From a virus, in IMG/VR virus record IMGVR_UViG_3300017748_000102, positions 1 to 27,318 of that record: a DNA stretch of 27,318 nt. One strand, 5' to 3'. Made by a program: the position numbers and the translations under genes. A model generated the notes under the pieces. That model was not told the DNA's origin, did no database searches, and worked only from the letters and a program-made list of their open reading frames with translations. Positions 17,901 to 26,108 of this stretch are shown piece after piece. The first letter of the stretch is position 1. Each line of letters starts with the position of its first letter.

Positions 17901-18520
17901 ATCAATTACAAGATAATCCTTTTTTAAGCGACCCTGTTACTTTAGAACAGTTTTGGAGACAGCGTATTAATCCTGCTGACCCTCTTGTTCCTAAACGCTA
18001 CACGGCACTAGGTAGACCAGTGACGCTTGCAAATCCACCTGCCGTTATGTATTACTTTAATACAGCAACGGTTGAAGAAAGAAAAAGAGGTAAACCGCAA
18101 AAAGAGCTAGAAGTCGAACAATTTTTATACGAGTTAGCACAAGTAGGTGATACACATTTTACTGCTCCTTATAAATATAAAAAGTATATGGGCGATATAG
18201 ACCTTAGAACACAAGTAACTAAAGATGGAAAAGAATCATATTATGACAGATGGATGCGTTATACCTTTGAGTCAGGCCTTATTGAAGTTCTTTATAATTT
18301 AAAATCCTTACCTATGGGTACTGCTTCAAACCCTGGAATTGCTGAAATAGAGGCGAGAAAAACTATTAATTCGTTTAGAAAAAATGCGTTTTTAAAGCTG
18401 CTTTCTGAAGAGACTTTTATACAAAAAAAATATCAATCTCTTCTTCTAAACAAACTTTTAGATACATCAGGACAGCGTTCAATAGAAAACATACCACAAA
18501 ACATAACAGGAACTAGATAA
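14933..18520 (+). CDS. internal virion protein D (T7 gp16-like), without an evident transglycosylase domain
   Basis: A 1195-aa protein in the gp16 position (T7 gp16 is 1318 aa). It would line the ejection channel through the inner membrane. In T7 the N-terminal ~150 residues are a lytic transglycosylase; here I see no E-S catalytic block with its usual G-x-x-Q surroundings. Instead the first ~32 residues hold two copies of a short basic motif, [14 protein letters not shown] and [14 protein letters not shown]. Hydrophobic stretches are [18 protein letters not shown] (~225-243), rich in small residues, and [18 protein letters not shown] (~544-561). These could be membrane-interacting. The end shows [20 protein letters not shown], typical of marine gp16-like proteins. 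Loss of the muralytic domain is common outside the coliphages. Confidence 0.87.
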   Translation: MGTISDGIIRRRRSQNRGSIAQGIIRRRGLPQNTSFNAVFQDSDETLYDSDLRNDVNFQKASEVIYNMNKSVDAERLESPEDYAKYGIETMGWFNWNLGKMTLDANRISGATEEQKKAFLYMMEAYDELGLSWNGTKRLFKGILLDPTTYVGLTTFGIGLAGKEATKQVGKESFKELLKTSTRAGVIASVESGVYTSVDDINRQVVETSVSGEGINLGRVAKSAAIGATVGFGLGTGIAAAYKKVTNIRNKNTKEIAKEVNEQEIADKLPTIDEGRPKQTAQETPIDLIRRDFDSVIQAIKRTVPTGKTASLRPDGTQDLDDLVQSVQPVKKLLIRAAGAVDGVRTRNPEDLATYFEQIAKTDGEAQYLEVATTQAVSALKVKVYNLRLKQKQLNGDEADDIGKQIDTIESVIAPLDEVDKAMSTVTGRRLRSRQASLNTGKLRGETITGLEAKGMTRVEAERHWEAIIEEKLMKKEFRNLSLDFDNKIEEARKSGDIESFLKLKHEKKIKVDELKEQTLKEEGSSIYRAINKPVKLLNEVMISFVFSPATIIVNLVPSLVKTLYKPLLNNLVQEGLSATSRKKIAAEYSSMTSMIPSAAKMAKAAWRYEKSILTGDSARFLEDYTVIPKKFGGGVLRFFPRALLATDAFFESIHYRAYTVGNATGKAMEDGVAKGLKGKKLDAFVKNETQKSLDKAYAPEENAIEILMQEGISRGKSGKELEDFINQELLNNTDVFTKATDQDGRDYVQDILFKRDFSGKSTISELAKGYEGFVNRNPVMRIMGQLFFRTPVRVFEEGIRLTPGVNLISPSFIKDLRGINGPIRQARANGEALLSYSIGGSILSMYATGNVTGAMGQDYKQTRQGVNAGGQEPYTIKFSDGSTFNYRNFDPFSTPIKIIVNALERAETLAYRAEQGEALDKTAMDKVQASVSIAIGSIAQSIRDANLASGVDAVADFWADLQDEEGSDQLIKFVGKKVQLFLPNTYYKYQLQDNPFLSDPVTLEQFWRQRINPADPLVPKRYTALGRPVTLANPPAVMYYFNTATVEERKRGKPQKELEVEQFLYELAQVGDTHFTAPYKYKKYMGDIDLRTQVTKDGKESYYDRWMRYTFESGLIEVLYNLKSLPMGTASNPGIAEIEARKTINSFRKNAFLKLLSEETFIQKKYQSLLLNKLLDTSGQRSIENIPQNITGTR

Positions 18521-18522
18521 TC

Positions 18523-20706
18523 ATGTCTTATGCACTAACTAGACTTACTGGTGACGGTAGCACCACTACATTTACTATCGGCTTTACCTACAGGGACGAG
18601 GCAGATATAATAGTTAAGGTAGATGGAGTAACTAAAACCATTACTACTGACTATACTGTTGCGGCAGGTGGTACACAAATTACATTTACATCGCCACCAG
18701 CAGATACAACTGCAATTCTTTTTCAAAGAAGCACTAGTCAAACTACAAGATTAGTAGATTATACAGCAGGGGCTGTATTCAAAGAGTCAGACCTTGATAC
18801 TGACAGTATACAAAGTTTTAATATGTCTCAGGAAGCTATAGACATAGCTAACGAATCAATGGTAGTTGACTCATCTAATAGATTTGATGCACTCAACAAA
18901 CGTATAATAAAAGTTGCTGACCCTGTAGATAACACAGATGCTGTTAACAAGCAGTTTATATCTACTAATTTACCTAATATTACCACAGTAGCGGGTATAT
19001 CCAGTGATGTTACAACTGTAGCTGGAATCTCTAGTAATGTTACAGCTGTTGCTGGGGATGCTACAGATATTGGTACAGTAGCAGGTATCTCTAGTAATGT
19101 CACGACTGTGGCTGGAATATCCAGTGATGTTACAGCTGTTGCCGCAGATGCTACAGATATTGGTACAGTAGCTACTAATATATCTGATGTTCAATCAGCT
19201 GCAAACTTACTTGCTGCTACAGTATCAACAGGTTCTCCAGGCACTGACGTTACTTACAATGGAGCTACAGGTGTACTAACAGTACCTAGAGGTGCTACTG
19301 GTGCAACAGGAGCAACAGGACCTACAGGTTCTACAGGGCCAGCAGGACCTACGGGCGCTACTGGAGCTACAGGACCTACTGGAGCTACAGGGGCTGATTC
19401 AACGGTTGCAGGACCTACAGGTCCAGCTGGACCGACAGGACCTACTGGAGCTACAGGGCCTGCTGGTCCAACAGGTGCAGCAGGTGCTGATGGTGCTGAT
19501 GGAGCGACTGGTGCAACTGGTCCTACAGGTGCTACAGGGCCAACTGGAGCTACAGGTCCAACAGGCGCTACTGGGCCTGCGGGCGCGGATGGTGTTACGC
19601 AAGATGTTTCAGGTAAAGCTAATTTAGAAGGCGGTGTTGTTTTCAACGACAGTAGTGCTGACGTAGATTTCAGAGTTGAATCTAACGGCAATGCTAACAT
19701 GTTAGTTGTTGATGGTGGAAATGATAGGGTTGGAGTCGGCACAAATACTCCTGCTGTTGAATTTGAAGTTGACGGTGGAGCATCTAATCAACCTGCTCTT
19801 ATTACATCTTCAGATGCAACTTGTAAGCTAGGACTACGAGATGACTCAACAAGTAATACTTACTCCGTTACTGTAGGCGCAGTAGGCGATAATTTAGCAT
19901 TTACGTCTGGCTCTGGTGGTAGTGAAGGTATGCGTTTAACAAGCGCTTCAAAACTTTTAATAGCCACTACTTCAGATTCAACATCTACCACCAGTTTATT
20001 TGTGGATGGTACTATTGCACACGATGGTCGAGTACTTGCTAATAGCACGGCTGGTAATGGAAGTGCGTCTGTACCAGGTATGCCTGTAGGATTTGATTAT
20101 GATACTGGGTTTTATAGACCAGCATCCAACACCATAGGTATTACAACAGGTGCAACAGAACGCATGAGAATATCGGCTGATGGCTTGTTAATTGGAAGAA
20201 CAGACGCTCTTTCTAGTGCTGAGGAACAAGGTTGCGTATTTTTCCCAGAAGGGCTGGCAATACTTGCACGAGATGGTACAGCACCTACGAGTATGATGAT
20301 ATTTGTTAGAAAAACTGACACAACCGCTGCTACGGTTGGTAGCATTCTTGCAACATCTACAGCGACAACTTATAGCACATCTTCAGACTATAGGCTAAAA
20401 GAAAATGTTAATTACGATTGGGATGCTACAACAAGACTCAAACAATTAAAACCAGCTAGGTTTAATTTTATATCAGATTCAACTGACACTGTAGTTGATG
20501 GGTTCTTAGCACATGAAGTATCCAGTGTAGTTCCCGAAGCTGTAACTGGAGATAAAGATGCAGTTTTTACTGCTGAAGATGAGGCAAATAAATTAGGTAA
20601 AGAAGGTCAGCCAAACTATCAAGGTATTGACCAAGGTAAATTAGTACCGTTACTCGTCAAAACCATACAGGAACTTGAGGCGCGTATTACTGCTCTTGAA
20701 TCTTAG
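18523..20706 (+). CDS. tail fibre: T7 gp17-type anchor, collagen-like shaft and S74 self-cleaving chaperone
   Basis: Receptor-binding fibre of ~727 aa with four modules. Residues 1-110 are the T7 gp17 N-terminal anchor ([14 protein letters not shown] ... [13 protein letters not shown]) that docks on the tail tube. Residues ~154-224 are period-10 repeats ([10 protein letters not shown], with variants GDATDIG). Residues ~257-357 are a collagen-like G-X-Y run, mainly GPTGAT, with one short break at ADSTVA. After a beta-rich region (~360-610) comes an intramolecular chaperone of the peptidase S74 type (from SDYRLKEN). Its Ser ~620 and Lys ~625 are spaced five apart, as in the endosialidase dyad, so it should trimerise the fibre and cleave itself off. 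The S74 end carries a final coiled-coil ([13 protein letters not shown]). Host range would be set by residues ~360-610. Confidence 0.95.
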   Translation: MSYALTRLTGDGSTTTFTIGFTYRDEADIIVKVDGVTKTITTDYTVAAGGTQITFTSPPADTTAILFQRSTSQTTRLVDYTAGAVFKESDLDTDSIQSFNMSQEAIDIANESMVVDSSNRFDALNKRIIKVADPVDNTDAVNKQFISTNLPNITTVAGISSDVTTVAGISSNVTAVAGDATDIGTVAGISSNVTTVAGISSDVTAVAADATDIGTVATNISDVQSAANLLAATVSTGSPGTDVTYNGATGVLTVPRGATGATGATGPTGSTGPAGPTGATGATGPTGATGADSTVAGPTGPAGPTGPTGATGPAGPTGAAGADGADGATGATGPTGATGPTGATGPTGATGPAGADGVTQDVSGKANLEGGVVFNDSSADVDFRVESNGNANMLVVDGGNDRVGVGTNTPAVEFEVDGGASNQPALITSSDATCKLGLRDDSTSNTYSVTVGAVGDNLAFTSGSGGSEGMRLTSASKLLIATTSDSTSTTSLFVDGTIAHDGRVLANSTAGNGSASVPGMPVGFDYDTGFYRPASNTIGITTGATERMRISADGLLIGRTDALSSAEEQGCVFFPEGLAILARDGTAPTSMMIFVRKTDTTAATVGSILATSTATTYSTSSDYRLKENVNYDWDATTRLKQLKPARFNFISDSTDTVVDGFLAHEVSSVVPEAVTGDKDAVFTAEDEANKLGKEGQPNYQGIDQGKLVPLLVKTIQELEARITALES
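18979..19590 (+). repeat. repetitive coding DNA in the tail fibre (30-nt and 9-nt periods)
   Basis: From ~18979 to 19190 there are about seven degenerate 30-nt units (GTAGCTGGAATCTCTAG-like). From 19291 to 19590 short near-identical 9-nt Gly-X-Y codon triplets alternate (GGACCTACA, GGTGCTACT). Such tracts can change copy number by slippage or recombination and so alter shaft length without breaking the frame. Confidence 0.85.
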
Positions 20707-20735
20707 TAAAAACTTAAACAAAAAAGGTAAGTAAC

Positions 20736-21083
20736 ATGGCAATAAATTTTACTTGGAATGTATCAAGAGTTGAAACATATCCAACATTAAATGGCAAATC
20801 AGATGTTATCGGCAAAGTTCATTGGGAGCTAAAGGGAGTGGATGATTCCAATAATGATGAAAATGGCGACCCTATTGATTGGGGTGAGGCAGGTACAGTG
20901 GATTTAGACACTTCTGATTTGTCAAGTTTTACAGATTTTTCAAGTGTTAACTCCTCTCAGGTTCAAGGGTGGGTAGAAGCTGCGTTAACAGCAGATGAAG
21001 TAACAAGAATTAAATCAAACATTGAAACGGTAATTAATGAACAAGTTACACCAACAACAGTAATGAAAACCATAGGAACATAA
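20736..21083 (+). CDS. conserved phage protein after the tail fibre, unknown function
   Basis: A 115-aa acidic protein starting MAINFTWNVSRVETYPTLNGKSDVIGKVHWELKG. I recall this type of protein, a short beta-rich opening followed by a DWGEAGTVDLDTSDLSSF segment and a C-terminal helix, next to fibres in many marine phages, without a known role. The C-terminal helix VQGWVEAALTADEVTRIKSNIETVINEQ is amphipathic. It could be a fibre tip, a fibre chaperone or an adaptor. AAAAGGTAAG precedes the ATG. No signal peptide or membrane segment. Confidence 0.8.
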   Translation: MAINFTWNVSRVETYPTLNGKSDVIGKVHWELKGVDDSNNDENGDPIDWGEAGTVDLDTSDLSSFTDFSSVNSSQVQGWVEAALTADEVTRIKSNIETVINEQVTPTTVMKTIGT

Positions 21084-21084
21084 A

Positions 21085-21354
21085 ATGTCTAGTAATTCGT
21101 GGCACTTAAATAAAAGCGTACCTTTGACTCTTGTGTTTGCTTTGATGGTACAAGCTATAGCCCTTGTTTGGTTTTTTGCAGAACTAAACAATAACATTAA
21201 TTCAAATCAAACTTTAGTTAATCAGCACGAAGCTCGTATAAAAAACCTTGAAACGCTCGTGCAAGGTCAAGCAGTTTCTCTAGGAAGGATAGACGAAAAC
21301 ATTAGTCATATTAGAGAGACAGTTGACCGTGTTCTTATGTTAGAAGAGAGGTAA
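21085..21354 (+). CDS. single-pass membrane protein with C-terminal coiled-coil, lysis-module candidate
   Basis: An 89-aa protein. Residues ~10-32 (SVPLTLVFALMVQAIALVWFFAEL) form one clear transmembrane helix. Residues ~38-85 (heptad-like, with RIKNLETLVQGQAVSLGRIDENISHIRETVDRVL) form a coiled-coil. Topology is probably N-in with the coil in the periplasm, like an inner-membrane spanin subunit, or it is a holin-associated regulator. No outer-membrane spanin partner with a lipobox Cys is visible. It starts one base after the preceding stop and ends with AGAGAGG, the ribosome binding site of the next gene. Confidence 0.8.
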   Translation: MSSNSWHLNKSVPLTLVFALMVQAIALVWFFAELNNNINSNQTLVNQHEARIKNLETLVQGQAVSLGRIDENISHIRETVDRVLMLEER

Positions 21355-21357
21355 TAA

Positions 21358-21978
21358 ATGCCGTGGGTATTTTTATTATTTATCTCTAGTTTTGCTTATG
21401 CAGATAACCAACAAGACGGCAGTTTGAACACTTACAACGGTTCAGATAGTAACTACAACTCCAACAATAGTACAGAAGATAAATCTGTAAGTAATACATA
21501 TAACGGAGCAGGCTCGTCTAGTGAAATGCCTGTTGGTTCAGCAATAACTCCAACTTATATGTCTAATGGTATAGAGACTTGTTTACAAGGTACAGGTGCT
21601 TCCATACAAACTGGAGTAATAGGTTGGTCTAAAGGTAAATATAAAGCAGATGAAAATTGTAATAGACGTAGAGATTCAAAAGTATTAAGTGATTTAGGCA
21701 TGAAGGTTGCGGCAGTAGCTAGAATGTGTGAGTCATTAGAGGTTTGGAAATCAATGTTTGTATCAGGAACTCCATGTCCTATCTTATCTAATGGTAAGCT
21801 AGTCGTGGGTAAACGTGCCTTTTTAGTTATGAAAAGACAGCCAGAAACTTATATACCTGACTACGGCCCAAAGACAGCTGTATGGTATAACACAATACTT
21901 AATATAGGGGGAGAAATTACAGATGAAGAAGATGATATTACTTCTGTTAGCGCTAAGTTCCGTAGCTCAATCAGATGA
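21358..21978 (+). CDS. predicted secreted protein with Asn/Ser-rich N-terminus, unknown function
   Basis: A 206-aa protein with an N-terminal signal-peptide-like segment PWVFLLFISSFAYA, likely cut after AYA (~residue 15). It lacks the usual positive charge before the hydrophobic core. The next ~45 residues are low-complexity Asn/Ser/Tyr/Gly with repeated TYNG and DSNYNSN words. Residues ~65-160 form the conserved-looking domain (PTYMSNGIETCLQGTGASIQTGVIGWSKGKYKADENCNRRR), with four Cys that may pair in the periplasm. I do not recognise a fold. The last 56 nt overlap the next gene in another frame. Roles in envelope modification, lysis or exclusion of other phages are possible; nothing decides between them. 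Confidence 0.8.
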   Translation: MPWVFLLFISSFAYADNQQDGSLNTYNGSDSNYNSNNSTEDKSVSNTYNGAGSSSEMPVGSAITPTYMSNGIETCLQGTGASIQTGVIGWSKGKYKADENCNRRRDSKVLSDLGMKVAAVARMCESLEVWKSMFVSGTPCPILSNGKLVVGKRAFLVMKRQPETYIPDYGPKTAVWYNTILNIGGEITDEEDDITSVSAKFRSSIR

Positions 21979-22753
21979 ATTAGATTCTTTAATAAATTCC
22001 GCTAACAATATAGTTGACCAAATTAACAAAGGTATATTGCTTAGTGGAGCTGCTTTAGAATATTCCTATGAAGGAGGTTACTTATCTAACGGTCAGTTGT
22101 CAACTTCAGCCCACATAACAAACCAGCAACTAGAAGCATACAATACTGCTTTGATAGCGATGAATAATTTTCAACCTTATGGCAACGTAGAGGATGTTTT
22201 ACAACTACACGCAGCAGAACAGTTAGAGCTTATGAACAACGCTGTGGATACTTTTACAGATGTAGTTGTCGAGATGATACAGGTAGTAGAAGTTGTTGAA
22301 ATAGCTTCAGAGGCATCTACGCCTGACGAAAAAGCTGAGGTACAAGAGTTTGTTGCTACAAATCAAGAAGTATTAACTATCTCACAAGAACAAGTAGAAA
22401 CGTATAATCAATCAGTAGATGACATAGAAATACACGCTAACAATGCCTCAGTATATCTAGGTGTTGCAGCAAATCAAGAAGCTGTAGATTTTCTACAGAC
22501 AGGAGCAGAAAACAATAATTCTAATGCTAACAATGCTGCTCTTTCATATAATGCAAGTATGCAACGAGTAAGTATGCAATGGGAAGGCACTAACAACGCT
22601 ACTGCTGTATACGTCAATGGAACTAACTTTGGTTTAGATTTTTATGTATCTGAAGCAGACATATTAACAGCAGGTGAAGAGTCAGAACTATATCTAACTG
22701 GACCTACATACTTAGGTTATCAATGTTTTATGTACGGACAGGAGTGTAATTAA
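21923..22753 (+). CDS. predicted secreted helical protein, unknown function
   Basis: A 276-aa protein with a canonical signal peptide: MKKMILLLLALSSVAQS, cut probably near VAQS-D. No lipobox Cys is present, so it should be periplasmic or exported. The mature part is acidic (many Glu, Asp, Val) and mostly helical, with Gln/Asn-rich stretches such as NNNSNANNAALSYNASMQR. Near the C-terminus are two Cys (YQCFMYGQECN), possibly a disulfide. A GGGGGAG stretch ten bases before the ATG and the intact signal peptide confirm the start, although it lies 56 nt inside the preceding gene. T7 has no equivalent. It is presumably co-expressed with the preceding secreted protein. Confidence 0.82.
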   Translation: MKKMILLLLALSSVAQSDELDSLINSANNIVDQINKGILLSGAALEYSYEGGYLSNGQLSTSAHITNQQLEAYNTALIAMNNFQPYGNVEDVLQLHAAEQLELMNNAVDTFTDVVVEMIQVVEVVEIASEASTPDEKAEVQEFVATNQEVLTISQEQVETYNQSVDDIEIHANNASVYLGVAANQEAVDFLQTGAENNNSNANNAALSYNASMQRVSMQWEGTNNATAVYVNGTNFGLDFYVSEADILTAGEESELYLTGPTYLGYQCFMYGQECN

Positions 22754-22755
22754 GC

Positions 22756-23232
22756 ATGAGCTTAGAAGATACAACATTAACTATAGGCGATACTTCATTC
22801 AAAGGTGTTTGGATAGCCATAGTTCTAGGCATAGGAAGCACTATAGGTGGTGGAGTTTGGACGGCCTCTAGCCTTTACTCAAGATTAGAAGCTGTAGAAG
22901 ATATACAAATTCCAAATATAATTCCTTTAGAAGAAAAAATATTACTTATAGAGCAAGAGCTAGAAGTAAATGATGTAAGTAAATTACAAGGTAAACTAGC
23001 AGAGCTAGGCACTAATCTCTTAGTTATTAAAGAACAGCAAACAGGATTGTTAGAAATACAAACTAAAGTTACTGAGTTAGAAAAAGAAATAGAATCTATG
23101 AAGTCTACTGTAAAACAAGCAGAACTAATTGCAAAAGACTTAAATGATGTAGATGAAGAAATGAATAAATTAACCAGAGAAATAGAAGACTTGTGGCAAG
23201 GTATGGATTACCTTAGTAACCCACTTAAGTGA
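22756..23232 (+). CDS. membrane-anchored coiled-coil protein, spanin/holin-module candidate
   Basis: A 158-aa protein. Residues ~16-42 (KGVWIAIVLGIGSTIGGGVWTASSLY) form a Gly-rich hydrophobic helix. From ~55 on there is a long coiled-coil with repeated Leu/Ile-Glu/Lys heptads (IPLEEKILLIEQELEV ... VTELEKEIESMKSTVKQ). The layout, short N-terminus, one membrane helix and long periplasmic coil, resembles inner-membrane spanin subunits, but no partner lipoprotein is seen and similarity to known Rz is not evident. It directly precedes the holin. An alternative is a minor structural or superinfection-exclusion protein. Confidence 0.8.
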   Translation: MSLEDTTLTIGDTSFKGVWIAIVLGIGSTIGGGVWTASSLYSRLEAVEDIQIPNIIPLEEKILLIEQELEVNDVSKLQGKLAELGTNLLVIKEQQTGLLEIQTKVTELEKEIESMKSTVKQAELIAKDLNDVDEEMNKLTREIEDLWQGMDYLSNPLK

Positions 23233-23238
23233 GGATTT

Positions 23239-23637
23239 ATGTTAGAAAATTTAATTGGCCCAGTTACAGGGTTACTAGATAAATTTATAGAAGACAAAGA
23301 TAAGAAGAGTGCTTTAGCTTACGAACTATCTACTATGGCTGAACGACACGCCCAGGAACTTGCTAAGGCTCAGATTGATGTAAACAAGCAAGAAGCTGCT
23401 CACAAAAGTTTATTTGTTGCTGGGTGGAGGCCTGCTGTAGGCTGGGTATGTGTCTTAGGTATGACCAGTAACTTTATGATAATACCAATGGCTAACTTTG
23501 GCCTTGCTTTAGCTGGCTCTACGCTTACTGTACCTATATTAGAACTATCAGAAATGTTGCCTGTGCTTATGGGTATGTTAGGATTAGGTGCAATGAGAAC
23601 AGTAGAAAAAGCTAAAGGTGTTCAAAGAGAGAAATAA
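23239..23637 (+). CDS. 3TM-type holin (gene transfer agent holin family)
   Basis: A 132-aa membrane protein with the signature HKSLFVAGWRPAVGWVCVLGM (residues ~55-75), characteristic of the three-transmembrane holin family named after gene transfer agents. Further hydrophobic segments lie at ~76-92 and ~103-120. The N-terminal ~50 residues are an amphipathic, charged helix (KFIEDKDKKSALAYELSTMAERHAQELAKAQIDV). It would permeabilise the inner membrane at lysis. The position just before the small terminase equals T7 gp17.5. GAGG lies before the ATG. No endolysin gene is visible in the window. Confidence 0.88.
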   Translation: MLENLIGPVTGLLDKFIEDKDKKSALAYELSTMAERHAQELAKAQIDVNKQEAAHKSLFVAGWRPAVGWVCVLGMTSNFMIIPMANFGLALAGSTLTVPILELSEMLPVLMGMLGLGAMRTVEKAKGVQREK

Positions 23638-23640
23638 AAT

Positions 23641-23856
23641 ATGAAACAAGATGAAAAACTAATAAAATTACACGATGTACTTGCTACTATTCTATTAGAA
23701 AAGGTAAAAGACCCTGAAGTTAAATCAGCAGACCTTAATGTTGCTAGGCAATTTTTAAAAGATAACGACATCACAGCTATACCTACTGATGAAAATGCCC
23801 TTGCTAAGTTACTTCAGGATTTACCGTTTCAGGAAGAAGATACACTTATGCAATAG
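23641..23856 (+). CDS. terS: terminase small subunit (T7 gp18-like DNA maturase A)
   Basis: A 71-aa protein resembling gp18-type maturases (T7 gp18 is 89 aa). The N-terminal helix KLIKLHDVLATILLEKVKDPEV is followed by SADLNVARQFLKDNDI (residues ~29-44), the conserved A-L-N-x-x-R-x-F-L-K-x-N-x-I stretch of this family. The C-terminus is acidic. It recognises concatemer DNA and stimulates the large subunit. It follows the holin by three bases, as T7 gp17.5-gp18, and is separated from the large subunit by three small genes instead of the T7 spanin genes. Confidence 0.85.
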   Translation: MKQDEKLIKLHDVLATILLEKVKDPEVKSADLNVARQFLKDNDITAIPTDENALAKLLQDLPFQEEDTLMQ

Positions 23857-23933
23857 GCAAGGCTTGCTACACTATAGAACGGCTCTTAGAAGAGCTTACA
23901 GAGGCTCTCAGAGCTATTAATAGAGGAACTTAA
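23857..23933 (+). promoter_or_regulatory. non-coding gap with competing inverted repeats
   Basis: 77 nt after the small terminase. GCTCT occurs at 23882-23886 and 23904-23908, AGAGC at 23891-23895 and 23910-23914, giving two neighbouring hairpins (1-2, 3-4) or alternative pairings (2-3, 1-4). A further GCAA/TTGC palindrome is at 23857-23867. There is no T-run, so a processing site or translational switch is more likely than a terminator. AGAGGAAC before 23934 is the ribosome binding site. Confidence 0.55.
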
Positions 23934-24083
23934 ATGTCTTTATATCGCAATATGCACATCCGTAAAAAGAAAGGTATTAGTCGTTCAAAGAAAAACAGTA
24001 CGATTGACCCTAAGACTTATGCGAAGATGAAAGCTAAGAAAGGTGGTTTTGCAGTTAAAAAGAAAAAGAAGAGGAGCAAATAA
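23934..24083 (+). CDS. small Lys/Arg-rich protein 1, unknown function
   Basis: A 49-aa, strongly basic ORF (MSLYRNMHIRKKKGISRSKK ... KGGFAVKKKKKRSK) with AGAGGA upstream of its ATG. Its stop shares bases with the next start (TAATG), so it behaves as an operon member. The composition suggests nucleic-acid binding or a DNA-packaging helper, but no family is recognised. The segment STIDPKTYAKMKAKKGGFAVK is the least repetitive part and would be the one to test for homologues. Confidence 0.7.
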   Translation: MSLYRNMHIRKKKGISRSKKNSTIDPKTYAKMKAKKGGFAVKKKKKRSK

Positions 24084-24178
24084 TGCCGTATGGAAAAGGA
24101 ACTTATGGTTCAAAAGTAGGAAGACCTGCTAAAAAGAAAGCAAAGAAAGTAATGAAGAAAAAACAAAAAAGGAAATAG
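24083..24178 (+). CDS. very short Lys-rich peptide 2, unknown function
   Basis: A 31-aa ORF (MPYGKGTYGSKVGRPAKKKA, then a Lys-rich tail) starting inside the TAATG of the previous gene. It ends two bases before the ATG of the next. The GTYGSKVGRP motif resembles the starts of short basic phage peptides. The tight coupling on both sides argues that it is translated. Function unknown. Confidence 0.6.
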   Translation: MPYGKGTYGSKVGRPAKKKAKKVMKKKQKRK

Positions 24179-24179
24179 A

Positions 24180-24437
24180 ATGGCTACCTATCGCGGTAAA
24201 AAGGTTACCCTTAACAAACCCTCAAGGGTTTCTAAAGGAGAGCCAGGATACGGTAGAAAGAAGTCTAAAGTTTATGTTAAAGATGGCGCAAAGATTAAGA
24301 AAGTAATGTTTGGTGACCCTAAGATGACCATTAAGAAAAATAATAAAGCTAGACGAAAAAGCTTCAGAGCCAGACACAACTGCGATAATCCAGGACCAAA
24401 AACAAAAGCTAAGTATTGGAGTTGTAAGGCGTGGTAA
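24180..24437 (+). CDS. conserved basic phage protein with Cys/Trp-containing C-terminus
   Basis: An 85-aa protein. The second half (KKVMFGDPKMTIKKNNKARRKSFRARHNC, then NPGPKTKAKYWSCKAW) is a pattern that I recall from many unrelated marine tailed phages, including myophages, always as an uncharacterised protein. Two Cys (~residues 68 and 82) could pair or bind metal. The first half is Lys/Gly-rich. It overlaps the large terminase start by 7 nt, so packaging or virion association is a guess from position only. Confidence 0.8.
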   Translation: MATYRGKKVTLNKPSRVSKGEPGYGRKKSKVYVKDGAKIKKVMFGDPKMTIKKNNKARRKSFRARHNCDNPGPKTKAKYWSCKAW

Positions 24438-26089
24438 TTAATGAACAGTTAAAAGACTTTAAAAACTTCTTGTATTTAGCTTGGAAACATTTAACATTAC
24501 CTAACCCTACGCCTATTCAATATGATATTAGCGATTACCTACAAGATACAAGAGAACGCAGGATAGTAATTGAAGCGTTTCGTGGTGTAGGTAAATCATG
24601 GATAACATCTGCCTTTGTCTGCCACCAGCTGTTACTAAACCCCCAAGAAAACATACTGGTGGTGTCAGCATCAAAGACGAGGGCAGATGATTTTTCTACT
24701 TTTACACTGCGTCTTATACATGAAATGCCTATTCTGGCACATTTAAAGCCTAAAGATGGGCAGAGAATGTCTAAGATTAGCTTTGATGTAGCCCCTGCAA
24801 AAGCCTCGCACGCCCCTTCTGTAAAATCTTTGGGTATTACAGGACAACTTACAGGCTCTCGTGCAGGGATAATCATTGCTGATGACGTAGAATCAGCTAA
24901 TAACTCCATGACTCAGATGATGCGAGACAAGCTTGCAGAGACTATTAAGGAGTTTGAAGCCGTACTTAAGCCAGGCGGTAGAATTATCTTTCTAGGAACA
25001 CCTCAGACAGAGATGTCTATCTATAATTTATTAGACGAAAGAGGCTATAAGACACGTATATGGCCTGCCAGATACCCTGATGATAGGCTTAAAACAGCTA
25101 TGGGGTACAAGTTAGCTGCTGTTATTGCAGATGAAGCAGATAAAGAGAATCAACCTACAGACCCTGATAGGTTTGATAGCGATGACCTATTAGAGCGAGA
25201 AGCATCTTATGGTAAATCAGGGTTTGCTTTACAGTTTATGCTGGATGTATCTCTATCAGATGCAGACAAGTACCCTCTAAAGCTCAATGATTTTATTGTT
25301 ATGTCTGGTCCTAGTAGCTGGTCAGAAGCCCCTGTAAGCGTTCAGTGGGCCTCTGGTAAGGAACAAATAGACTCTGTCAAGCAGTTACCTAATTTAGGCT
25401 TAAAGGCAGACTATTGGGCTGCACCTATGAATACCGCCACGGATACAGCTAAGTGGGATGGTTCAGTGATGTCTATTGACCCTGCTGGTAGAGGTAAGGA
25501 TGAGACTGCATACGCTGTAGTTAAGATGATTAAGGGACAACTGTACCTAACAGCAGCAGGTGGCCTTAAAAATGGTTACTCAGAAGATAGCCTTGAGGTT
25601 CTCTGTAGGGTGGCTAAAGAACAGAAGGTTAATAAGGTTGTAGTAGAGAGTAACTTTGGTGACGGCATGTTTACCCAACTGCTAAAACCTGTGTTAACTA
25701 GGGTTCACCCTGTCTCTATAGAAGAAGTAAGGCATAATATCTCTAAAGAGAAGAGAATGATAGATACACTAGAGCCTATACTAAATCAACATAGACTAGT
25801 TGTAGATGATAAGGTCATATTACAAGATTACCAGTCTGAAGTAGAACTAAAGTATAAACTTTTCTATCAACTTACTAGATTAACCAGGGATAAAGGCTCT
25901 CTGATACATGATGATAGACTGGATGCTTTATCTATGGCTGTAGGCTATTGGGTAGAAACACTCGATAGAGATATACAGAAGGCTATGGATGACCATAAGG
26001 AAGATATGCTAAGAATAGAGTTAGATAAGTTTATGGAATCTTCTATAGGAAGACCCCAAAAGAGAGATAATTGGATTAATCTTAAGTAA
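24431..26089 (+). CDS. terL: terminase large subunit (T7 gp19-like)
   Basis: The 552-aa packaging motor: ATPase plus nuclease that cuts concatemers at genome ends. Walker A is FRGVGKS (residues 50-56), and Walker B is IIIADDVE (148-154). The RNase H-like nuclease domain has Asp350 (MSIDPAGRGKDE), a VVVESNFGDG strand (Glu406) and DDRLDALSMAV with Asp495/Asp498. The FRGxGKS and DPAGRG spellings are typical of T7-like terminases (T7 gp19 is 586 aa). The start is GTG at 24431, overlapping the preceding gene; TTGGAG about nine bases upstream serves as ribosome binding site. Subgroup membership suggests packaging from direct terminal repeats. Confidence 0.97.
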   Translation: MVINEQLKDFKNFLYLAWKHLTLPNPTPIQYDISDYLQDTRERRIVIEAFRGVGKSWITSAFVCHQLLLNPQENILVVSASKTRADDFSTFTLRLIHEMPILAHLKPKDGQRMSKISFDVAPAKASHAPSVKSLGITGQLTGSRAGIIIADDVESANNSMTQMMRDKLAETIKEFEAVLKPGGRIIFLGTPQTEMSIYNLLDERGYKTRIWPARYPDDRLKTAMGYKLAAVIADEADKENQPTDPDRFDSDDLLEREASYGKSGFALQFMLDVSLSDADKYPLKLNDFIVMSGPSSWSEAPVSVQWASGKEQIDSVKQLPNLGLKADYWAAPMNTATDTAKWDGSVMSIDPAGRGKDETAYAVVKMIKGQLYLTAAGGLKNGYSEDSLEVLCRVAKEQKVNKVVVESNFGDGMFTQLLKPVLTRVHPVSIEEVRHNISKEKRMIDTLEPILNQHRLVVDDKVILQDYQSEVELKYKLFYQLTRLTRDKGSLIHDDRLDALSMAVGYWVETLDRDIQKAMDDHKEDMLRIELDKFMESSIGRPQKRDNWINLK

Positions 26090-26108
26090 TTGATTTATTA
26101 TAATTATT

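Noticed and set aside
19254-19742. 162-aa minus-strand open frame rich in PVGPVAPVG, and a 111-aa + strand frame at 19292
   Set aside because: Both are other-frame readings of the repetitive collagen-like fibre DNA, with no ribosome binding site or family pattern.
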